Assembly: GCA_023130895.1 (NCBI GenBank) | Contig: JAGMAI010000110.1 | Coordinates: 1 to 33,022 of the forward strand | Direction of reading: 5' to 3' | DNA: 33,022 nucleotides | Source of the DNA: Thermoplasmata archaeon | GTDB lineage: Archaea > Thermoplasmatota > Thermoplasmata > RBG-16-68-12 > JAGMCJ01 | In this document: positions 25,737 to 33,022 of the stretch, piece by piece | How the letters are laid out: every line of letters begins with the position of its first letter | Position numbering within the stretch: position 1 is the stretch's first letter | Program-made: the position numbers and the translations under genes | Notes under the pieces: model-generated | Told to the model about the DNA's origin: nothing | The model's input: only the letters and a program-made list of their open reading frames with translations | Databases searched by the model: none

Positions 25737-27680
25737 ATGCTGGAATCCGCGATGACCGCCTCGATGAATGACGGTACCTTCTCGTTGGAAGACGATATTC
25801 GCCTTGACGCTTCGAAAGTGACGCACAATCCGGACGACGACTTCTACAGGGAGTTCCTGAAGCCCTACTACGTGCTCACGAAGGACGGGCAGTTCCTCTT
25901 CGCCTCTACGCAGGCGGGGCGGAGACCGGACAGGGCGTTCTACATGGTGCCAGAGGACTACCCGCTCGGAACCCGCCAGAGGCCTTTTGACGTCGAGATA
26001 GGCAAGGCGCTCTACGACGTCGCCCTCCGATATCTGAGGACGGCTAGAGTGATCGTCCAGGAGGGAATACAAGGGGAGTCCGGCTACGAGGTCGGACTGA
26101 GGGTAACGACGACCGTGGAGAACCCGCACAGCGCGTACATCGCCTGGATGGGGAAGATGATGATCTTCCCGCCAAAGGAGAACATGCACGTCCACTGCTT
26201 CAACTACATCATACCGGAGCCCCTTCCCGCCGAGTACGTGAGGGAGATCCAGGAGTTCTGGCCCGAGTACGATCCGAAGGAGCCCATCACGCTGTACGAC
26301 TTCATGGACATGAAGAACGACGTCAGGCGGGTCCTCAGCCTCGGGATCGACTATTTCGGCGGGGCATACAAGAAGCCCAACCTCACGATGGTGTGGAACA
26401 GGGGAGAGCTGGACGGCCTGATATCGTACCATGCTGGATGCACGACGGACAGGGTCCTCAAGGGCCTGAGCGGGACGGGAAAGACCACGCTCACGGTCGG
26501 GCCCGAGCTGGAGCAGGATGACGCGTGCTTCGGACGCCCCGTTCTGGATTCAAGCGGGAACGTAGATTCCGTCGAGCTCGTTGGGCTGGAGGCCGCGAGC
26601 TTCGCCAAATCGGAGGGTCTCGTTCCTGGCAGCCCCGAATGGCCCGGGCTGATGAGGTCCGCTGAGACCGACGAGGGCGGGAAGAGACCGATCATCCTGG
26701 CCATGAACATCGATTGCGAGAACGTGGACTTCGTCCGCAAGACTATCGCTGACTACGAGGTGCTTGTCCCCGAGGTCGAGGAAGGAAAGCAGGCGGGGTC
26801 CCTGCAGTGCACGAGGTACGAGAAGAGCGGGACCACGAACGGGAGGTTCATATTCCTCTTCAGCGAGCTGAACCCGGGCTGGGGCTCAGGCGGGAAGAAG
26901 TGGCTGCGGTCCGAGTCGCTCAGCTACAAGAGGTTCGATGTCCTGGAGCCGATGCTCCGGGTGACGGACCCCGCCATGGCGACGGCGATGGACAGCGGGT
27001 GCGAGAGCATAATCACCTCGGCGATAGCCGCCCAGAAGGTCGGGACGAGGGTGAGGTCCTATGCCGCCACGGACTTCATGGTCGGGGAGCAGTCCAGGCA
27101 GGCGCTGGTCAAGCTGAAGATGTACCGGGACCTCGGTCTGGGTCCGGACGGCAAGCTCGTCTTCTTCATCAACAACGCCGGCTTCGTGGGCGAGTACGAC
27201 CTGCACGGCGATCAGATCCGCAAGCTGGACGAGAACGGCGAGCCCGTGCCGGAGAGGGATGACAGGGGCGAGGTCGAGCGGGACATGGCCGGAGAGGTGA
27301 AGTACGTCGGCCAGGGGGAGAAGGTAACGGTGCAGGACTCGAAGACGCTCGTGCACCTCGCTGAGCACAGGAAGATCGAGAGCTGGATAGAGAACCCGAT
27401 ATACGGGTACCTCCTGCCGGACCCGCGAGAGCTGGAGGAGAGGCACGGGATGAAGGACTTCGCGAGGCGGTTCAACCCGCTCAGGTTCTACTCCCCGACG
27501 GACATCGTGCGGTTCGCGGAGAGGGACATCAAGGAGAGGACGGAGTTCCTCGGGAACCTCTTCAAGGGGCAGAACGGTGAGGACGAGCTCCGCGATGTCA
27601 TGCGCGTCTGGGAGAAGGTCACGATCCCCTCGGAGGACGAGTTGAGGGAGTTCTACGAGAGGCACTACGGGGTTCCGTAG
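25737..27680 (+). CDS. pckA: ATP-type phosphoenolpyruvate carboxykinase-like protein (divergent)
   Basis: GLSGTGKTTL P-loop; FGGAYKK...SYHAGC keeps Lys and His spacing of metal ligands; LEQDDACFG replaces the usual GDDEHGW. Several in-frame alternative starts (25752, 25764). Confidence 0.8.
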   Translation: MLESAMTASMNDGTFSLEDDIRLDASKVTHNPDDDFYREFLKPYYVLTKDGQFLFASTQAGRRPDRAFYMVPEDYPLGTRQRPFDVEIGKALYDVALRYLRTARVIVQEGIQGESGYEVGLRVTTTVENPHSAYIAWMGKMMIFPPKENMHVHCFNYIIPEPLPAEYVREIQEFWPEYDPKEPITLYDFMDMKNDVRRVLSLGIDYFGGAYKKPNLTMVWNRGELDGLISYHAGCTTDRVLKGLSGTGKTTLTVGPELEQDDACFGRPVLDSSGNVDSVELVGLEAASFAKSEGLVPGSPEWPGLMRSAETDEGGKRPIILAMNIDCENVDFVRKTIADYEVLVPEVEEGKQAGSLQCTRYEKSGTTNGRFIFLFSELNPGWGSGGKKWLRSESLSYKRFDVLEPMLRVTDPAMATAMDSGCESIITSAIAAQKVGTRVRSYAATDFMVGEQSRQALVKLKMYRDLGLGPDGKLVFFINNAGFVGEYDLHGDQIRKLDENGEPVPERDDRGEVERDMAGEVKYVGQGEKVTVQDSKTLVHLAEHRKIESWIENPIYGYLLPDPRELEERHGMKDFARRFNPLRFYSPTDIVRFAERDIKERTEFLGNLFKGQNGEDELRDVMRVWEKVTIPSEDELREFYERHYGVP

Positions 27681-27830
27681 TCCGTCCACTCGACGATAAT
27701 GCTCTCATGCAACAGAGCAGACGCGGAGTCTCCACAAAGGATATTAGGATGAGTGTGGATTCGAATGTCGTTGGGGAGGAGATCGGGAAAAGAGGCTGCT
27801 TCCTGCCCGCCAAGATGACAGGGGTCTGAA

Positions 27831-28391
27831 ATGGCTAGAACGTGGATGGAGATCGGACTTCTCGTAGGGACAGCCATGTTCGTCCTCGGTACGGTCGGTG
27901 CTATAGCCATGCTGGGCCTCAACATGCATTGGAAATACATGTCGATCTGCTCCTTCTCCGGAGCGTCAATTGAATGCCTGGACTACGGCGCCTACCGCGA
28001 GGGGGAAGAGTGGACCTGGAGGGGGTATATGACCGCGCTCGGGATCGTCGTGGCAGGAAGTGGACTGGTATACATCTCATCGACTGGAAACCGCCGTCGA
28101 ACGCCGGACAGACGGAAAGCTTTCGACCTCGGCGCGAAGGTTTGGATCATACTCATCGTCGCAGGATTCGCGTGCCTATTCGCGGGCTACTGTCTGGACA
28201 ACAGCCTCGATCCACTCTGGGCTTGGCAGAACTGGTATGTGCACGTGATAATCAACGCACTCGAAAGTGTGGTCTGGCTTCTGTGGATCGTCGCGTTCGG
28301 TGCGATGTTCATTGCGAGAAGTGAGTGGGTACTCCCGAGGGCCCGTTCAGAAGAGAAGGACGCTCCCGCCTCAGACACGGCACGAAAGTAG
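27831..28391 (+). CDS. Four-TM hypothetical membrane protein
   Basis: Four hydrophobic segments in 186 aa; charged C-terminal tail. Confidence 0.65.
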   Translation: MARTWMEIGLLVGTAMFVLGTVGAIAMLGLNMHWKYMSICSFSGASIECLDYGAYREGEEWTWRGYMTALGIVVAGSGLVYISSTGNRRRTPDRRKAFDLGAKVWIILIVAGFACLFAGYCLDNSLDPLWAWQNWYVHVIINALESVVWLLWIVAFGAMFIARSEWVLPRARSEEKDAPASDTARK

Positions 28392-28497
28392 GATGCGGAA
28401 AGCGTTGCAGCGGCAACCGTTTGGCGAAACGACATTGTACTCCAGTGTGGATTAGACTGCTGAGGGATGGCATAGGCCAGCAATTGGAGGAAGTGAG

Positions 28498-28974
28498 ATG
28501 ATCGATGAAGTCCGGATACTAGTGAACCCCAAAATCACCGCTGACCAGCTCTACTCCTTCTACGAAAGGAACGATATCTGCGAGGAGGGTCTGGGCAAGG
28601 AGGTCGCCTCGAGAGTGCTGAAACACAGCAGCCTCATAGTCGGTGCCTTTGAAGGGGACAAGCTCGTCGGTATCGCGCGAGCCATGTTCGACGGTTGTTC
28701 TGCGAACATCTCTGAGTTCTCATTGGAATTGAAACACCAAGGTGAGGGTCTCAAGTATGACAATGGCTCGCTGCTCGAGAAAGACTCTCACGGAATCGGG
28801 AAGAGAATGGGCAAGGTTCTCATCGAGGAGCTATTCGGGATGGGAGCGACATTCATTGACTACTACTTGGTTGAGGATTGCGAGGAGGGCTTCTTCCAAT
28901 CGATTGGCTTTGAGCACAACACAGGTCACCTTGTCTATTACATCGATAGACGCCCCTACGTTCTCAGGAAGTAG
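28498..28974 (+). CDS. GNAT-family N-acetyltransferase
   Basis: SLIVGAFEGDKLVGIARAMFDG...GIGKRMGKVLIEELFGMG...GFFQSIGFEHNTGHLVYY; RBS GGAGGAAG upstream. Confidence 0.75.
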   Translation: MIDEVRILVNPKITADQLYSFYERNDICEEGLGKEVASRVLKHSSLIVGAFEGDKLVGIARAMFDGCSANISEFSLELKHQGEGLKYDNGSLLEKDSHGIGKRMGKVLIEELFGMGATFIDYYLVEDCEEGFFQSIGFEHNTGHLVYYIDRRPYVLRK

Positions 28975-28990
28975 GCTGCTCGTTCCTGGC

Positions 28991-29659
28991 CTAGTCGCCC
29001 TTGCGAGTCTTCTTCGCCAACAAGTACAAGTGCTCCTCGTGCTGCCCGTGGAATTCCTCGCCCTCAATCGAGGACTGGATGATGGAAAATCCAGCCTTCT
29101 CCACCATCTTCTTGGATGTCTCTGAATCATAGTGAGACCAATACATCCTCACTCCGAAAAAGCGGTCGTCGGGAGAGCTGACCCAGTCTGTCGATCCCAA
29201 GGTCAGGAGTATCAGGCCGCCCTCCTTCAGCATCTTGTGCATTCGCTTGAACAGGTCCGCGTGCTCTTCTCGAGGAACATGGATGATGGCCACAAGCGAG
29301 ATGATCGCGTCGAATGCTCCATCCGGGAAGGAGATCTCGGTCATATCACCTATGAAGAAGTTGCCTTCTGGCACTTGTTTCCTCGCGAGGTGGATCTGCC
29401 TCCTTGAGATATCGACTCCCGTCACATCATAATGCTCGACCAGAAGCTTTGTGATCGGCACGCCTGAACCACAGCCTAGGTCCAGAACCCTGGACCCGTC
29501 TGGAAGGCGCTCAAGGAGAAGACTGAGGTACTTCTTGTCCCTGCGACCCATACTCTTTCTTGCTCTGGTGTACTCCTCTGCTATCCTGTCGTAGCCCCCC
29601 TCGACGATTCGCTTCTCACGACTGATGTTCGCCTTGCCTCCACGATATAGTAGTGCCAT
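28991..29659 (-). CDS. Class I SAM-dependent methyltransferase
   Basis: VLDLGCGSGVPITKLLVEHYDVTGVDISRRQI motif; alternative start at 29689. Confidence 0.9.
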   Translation of the reverse strand: MALLYRGGKANISREKRIVEGGYDRIAEEYTRARKSMGRRDKKYLSLLLERLPDGSRVLDLGCGSGVPITKLLVEHYDVTGVDISRRQIHLARKQVPEGNFFIGDMTEISFPDGAFDAIISLVAIIHVPREEHADLFKRMHKMLKEGGLILLTLGSTDWVSSPDDRFFGVRMYWSHYDSETSKKMVEKAGFSIIQSSIEGEEFHGQHEEHLYLLAKKTRKGD

Positions 29660-29889
29660 GTGATCGGGATGCCGGTCTTGGTGTGTCACCTTTCGTGCTC
29701 ATGAATCCACTCCGTCTCTTGGATCAAAGAAATCATGTCCACATTGGTCTGGAACCGCCAGACGCTACATAAAGGATTCGTCAGGAACTGCGGTTGGTCA
29801 TGAAGAGGGATGACATCCCGCAGAGAGGAGCGGTCTCGACCAGAAGGCTTTTAAGTGGATATTGGGATGATTCGCTGCGGGTGGAGGAG

Positions 29890-32841
29890 ATGAAGTTCAG
29901 AGCATCGCTAACGTGCTTTGTGTGCTTTGCTTTGTTGCTGTGTTGCATCGGTCCCCACTACGGTGTGCAAGCTCAAACGAATTGGACGAAATATCCAGGG
30001 AATCCCGTGATCACTCATGGCCCGGACTTGGCTTGGGACTGGTTCGTTATGCATCCCAGCGTCTTGGAGGAGCCGACAGGATACAAAATGTGGTTCACTG
30101 CGCAGACCTTCACGGGCGTAGGTGATCTGCAGATGAGAATCGGACTAGCCACGGGCTTCGATCAGGTCACATGGACCAAGAACCCCAGTCCGGTGATGGA
30201 CATAGGGTTGCCTGGAAGCTGGGAGGAGATCGGCGCCCTCGTTCCAAGGGTGATTGCTGACGTTGTGGGTTACAAAATGTGGTACACAGGATGGGATGCC
30301 AGTGACCTGATGCAGATAGGCTATGCTACTTCACCTGATGGAATCACCTGGACGAGACATCCTGGGAATCCTGTATTGACACCGGGTGGGCCTGCCGAGT
30401 GGGACGCCAGCGGCACGGCTGCTGCTTCTGTCGTATTCCTGGGCGGAGAATACCACGCTTGGTACACGGGAAACGATGCGTCCGACTACACCCGCATAGG
30501 ATATGCGAACTCGACCGACGGAATCATCTGGAACAAGTACGCGGGCAATCCCGTTCTTGACCTCGGCGCTCCTGGCGAGTGGGACGCGGAGAGTGTCCTG
30601 ATACCTTGGGTTCTCTTCGACGGGATGAAGTACGAGATGTGGTACATGGGCATGGATGCCTCCACGAACTTCGCCATCGGCTATGCCACCTCCATGGATG
30701 GCCTTGTTTGGACAAAACACCCCGACAATCCTGTTCTGAGCCCTGGCCCTCCTGGATCCTGGGATGACGGAGTCACGCAGGCTCCATGCGTTCTCTACAC
30801 ACCCACGGGCTACGACATGTGGTACAATGGAGCGTCGGGAATGGACACTGGAATCGGATACGCCAATAGTACGTTCCCAATCGAGCACGCGCCCATTCTG
30901 GAGGGTGGCGAGGTCTCACCATCTTCAGGACCGCGAAACGCACGGTTCACGTACAACGTGACCTACAGCGACGAGGACGACGACCCCGCCGCGTACGTGC
31001 GCGTGTGGATCAACAAGAGCGGCGTTCCCTTTGGCAGCAGCCCCTATGACCTGAAGTTCGACAGCTGGAAGGGTGCTCCTGGAGACTGGGTCGCGGGGGC
31101 CAGCTACGCCCTCCCGGTCAATCTCTACTCCGAGGGGAGCGACTACGCCTTCGCGTTCAGCGCCTCGGACGGCAAGGATACCGTCTTCCTTCCAGAGCGG
31201 GCGGGTCCGGATGTGACCGCCTTGCACGGCGTCGAGAAGATAGCATGGATGTCGGACCGGAGCGGGAACATGGACATCTGGGTGATGGATGTTGACGGAA
31301 GCAATCCGGTTCAGCTGACCACTGACCCGGCTGAGGACTGGTTCCCGGACTGGTCCCCTGGCGCTGAGAGGATTGTCTTCGCATCTTGGAGAGCAGGGAA
31401 CTCGGACATCTGGGTGATGGACGCGGACGGGAGCAATCAGACCCAGCTGACGACGAATGCCAGCGGTGACTTCAATCCAGTCTGGTCGCCTGATGGCACG
31501 AGAATCGCAATCAACTCGAGAAGGGACGGCCCGGACTCGGACATCTGGGTCATGGACGCGGACGGGAGCAATCTAGTCCAACTGACCACAAACGTGAGTG
31601 ATGACAGGCACGCCTCGTGGTCTCCGGACGGGTCGAAGATAGTCTTCTCGACTGACAGGACTACGCCCAACGACAACGATATCTGGGTAATGGACGCGGA
31701 CGGGAGCAACAAGACTGAGATTCTGTCCTATCCGAATTATGACCTCGGTCCTACGTGGTCACCAGATGGCAATAGGATCGCATGGAGCACACGAATGACA
31801 GGTGAACATGACATATGGGTGATGACCCCCGACGGTAGCAACCAGACGCAACTGACCACCCATCCAGAGGAGGACGCCTCCGCTTCTTGGTCTCCCGACG
31901 GCAGCCGGATCGCGTACTACTCAGCCCTGTTTGGGAATGGGGAGATTTTCGTTATGGACGCGGATGGAAGCAATCAGACACAGTTGACTGTGGACGCTGC
32001 AACGGACACGTGGCCGGACTTCGCCCTGATACCAAGCGAGGAGCCACCTCTGCCTCCAACTCTTCGGCAGGCGGTACTCGTTGGTGCGAGTCTCGAGAAC
32101 GTCGAACTCACGTGGAATGCCTCAGCGGACGACGGGCAGCCCGGCGGAACGGTGAAATACGAGATCTGGCGAACGACGGACTATGCCGGCCCGTACTCGT
32201 ATCTTGATGAGGTCGTCGCTGACGGCTCCCAGAGCTACACCTATGTCGATTCAGGAGCCGGGCATGGGGACCCGAGCAACTACTTCTACAGAGTCCGTTC
32301 CGTGAATGAGATGGCGAAGTGGAACGTAACAAACGAGACTGCCGGCAAGTTCGTGAGACAGCTGTCAGCTGGAGTCAACTTCATATCGATCCCGTTGATG
32401 CAGGTCGACGAGAACCTGGAGACGGTCCTTCAGACGTTGACGTTCGACAGGGCGTGGTTCTACGACCCTGCCGGAAAGGAGTGGAGATACTATGCGAGGC
32501 AGCGGCCGTGCAAGACAGACCTTGACCGTATAGATCACTCAATGGGATTGTGGGTGAACGTGACGGTGGGCTCCGCCCTCACCGTGGCGGGCATGGTTCC
32601 TGCCAGCACAACCATTCAGCTGCGCAGCGGATGGAATCTCGTCGGATTCCCGTCCTTCAATCTCACATACACGGTCGCGGACCTGAAGGCTGGAACGGGA
32701 GCGACAAGAGTGGAGGGGTTCTACGCACCCGGCCTTCCGCACTGCTTGCGGGTGTTCGAAGATTTCGATGTGCTTCAGGCGGGATACGCGTACTGGGTGA
32801 GGGTGGAGGTCGATATTGTCTGGACCGTCCCGCTCGCGTAG
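29890..32841 (+). CDS. Secreted multidomain protein: 5-bladed glycosidase-like propeller, Ig-like region, 6-bladed TolB/PD40 propeller, FN3-like and C-terminal domain
   Basis: Signal peptide MKFRASLTCFVCFALLLCCIGPHYGVQAQ; five TWTKxPGNPV...MWYTG...IGYATSxDGI repeats; six DIWVMDADGSNQTQLTT...WSPDGxRI repeats. ATG at 29890 preceded by GGAGGAG; ORF track starts at 29794. Confidence 0.88.
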   Translation: MKFRASLTCFVCFALLLCCIGPHYGVQAQTNWTKYPGNPVITHGPDLAWDWFVMHPSVLEEPTGYKMWFTAQTFTGVGDLQMRIGLATGFDQVTWTKNPSPVMDIGLPGSWEEIGALVPRVIADVVGYKMWYTGWDASDLMQIGYATSPDGITWTRHPGNPVLTPGGPAEWDASGTAAASVVFLGGEYHAWYTGNDASDYTRIGYANSTDGIIWNKYAGNPVLDLGAPGEWDAESVLIPWVLFDGMKYEMWYMGMDASTNFAIGYATSMDGLVWTKHPDNPVLSPGPPGSWDDGVTQAPCVLYTPTGYDMWYNGASGMDTGIGYANSTFPIEHAPILEGGEVSPSSGPRNARFTYNVTYSDEDDDPAAYVRVWINKSGVPFGSSPYDLKFDSWKGAPGDWVAGASYALPVNLYSEGSDYAFAFSASDGKDTVFLPERAGPDVTALHGVEKIAWMSDRSGNMDIWVMDVDGSNPVQLTTDPAEDWFPDWSPGAERIVFASWRAGNSDIWVMDADGSNQTQLTTNASGDFNPVWSPDGTRIAINSRRDGPDSDIWVMDADGSNLVQLTTNVSDDRHASWSPDGSKIVFSTDRTTPNDNDIWVMDADGSNKTEILSYPNYDLGPTWSPDGNRIAWSTRMTGEHDIWVMTPDGSNQTQLTTHPEEDASASWSPDGSRIAYYSALFGNGEIFVMDADGSNQTQLTVDAATDTWPDFALIPSEEPPLPPTLRQAVLVGASLENVELTWNASADDGQPGGTVKYEIWRTTDYAGPYSYLDEVVADGSQSYTYVDSGAGHGDPSNYFYRVRSVNEMAKWNVTNETAGKFVRQLSAGVNFISIPLMQVDENLETVLQTLTFDRAWFYDPAGKEWRYYARQRPCKTDLDRIDHSMGLWVNVTVGSALTVAGMVPASTTIQLRSGWNLVGFPSFNLTYTVADLKAGTGATRVEGFYAPGLPHCLRVFEDFDVLQAGYAYWVRVEVDIVWTVPLA

Positions 32842-32917
32842 TCCCCCGCAAGGATTTCATATTGGCGGGCCTAACAATCCTCTCCTGCCGACTCTTCGGT
32901 AGTCGTTCAGTGATTCC

Positions 32918-33022
32918 TCACGGGACCTCTTCTTCGGGGGGTGGCGGGATCTCTTCTTCAGGAGGCGGTGGCATCTCTTCATCTCCCGCAACCACCGGTT
33001 TTCGCCTCAGAGCCATTAGTGC
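32918..33022 (-). CDS. C-terminal end of a protein with Pro/Glu repeat tail (truncated by window end)
   Basis: Manual reverse-strand translation: ...ALMALRRKPVVAGDEEMPPPPEEEIPPPPEEEVP*, open to the window edge; absent from the ORF track. Confidence 0.6.
   Translation of the reverse strand, partial: ALMALRRKPVVAGDEEMPPPPEEEIPPPPEEEVP

Noticed and set aside
24642-26432. 596-aa minus-strand ORF
   Set aside because: Antisense to the MscS and PEPCK genes; composition (V/L/R/D/H-rich) reflects complementary codons, with no recognisable domain.

Overview
Archaeal chromosomal window. The gene set (split transketolase, archaeal-type GlmU-like protein, TATA-type promoters, intron-bearing tRNA, leaderless or near-leaderless starts) suggests a Thermoplasmatota-like lineage; that placement is inference. 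I see no CRISPR array, rRNA, transposase or integrase. Order of content: 3' end of an HdrA-MvhD fusion; rpe divergent from a tktN-tktC-tal operon; tRNA-Asp; hisS; EamA transporter; glmU-like/glmS operon; a four-gene operon for a BtuFCD/FecBCD-type ABC importer plus a winged-helix regulator, with a palindromic operator candidate; a two-gene operon encoding a zinc-ribbon coiled-coil protein and a 1252-aa almost pure coiled-coil protein; nitroreductase with a Fur-box-like upstream element; intron-containing tRNA-Ile(GAT); membrane-anchored collagen-like protein; an ArsR/SmtB regulator with its operator and a P1B-type metal ATPase; MscS channel; divergent ATP-type PEPCK; a membrane protein, a GNAT and a methyltransferase; a secreted two-propeller protein (5 + 6 blades); and the C-terminus of a Pro/Glu-repeat protein missing from the ORF track. 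The best candidate for an undescribed system is the coiled-coil pair at 14716-19592. The metal-regulation elements and the double-propeller and collagen-like surface proteins come next.
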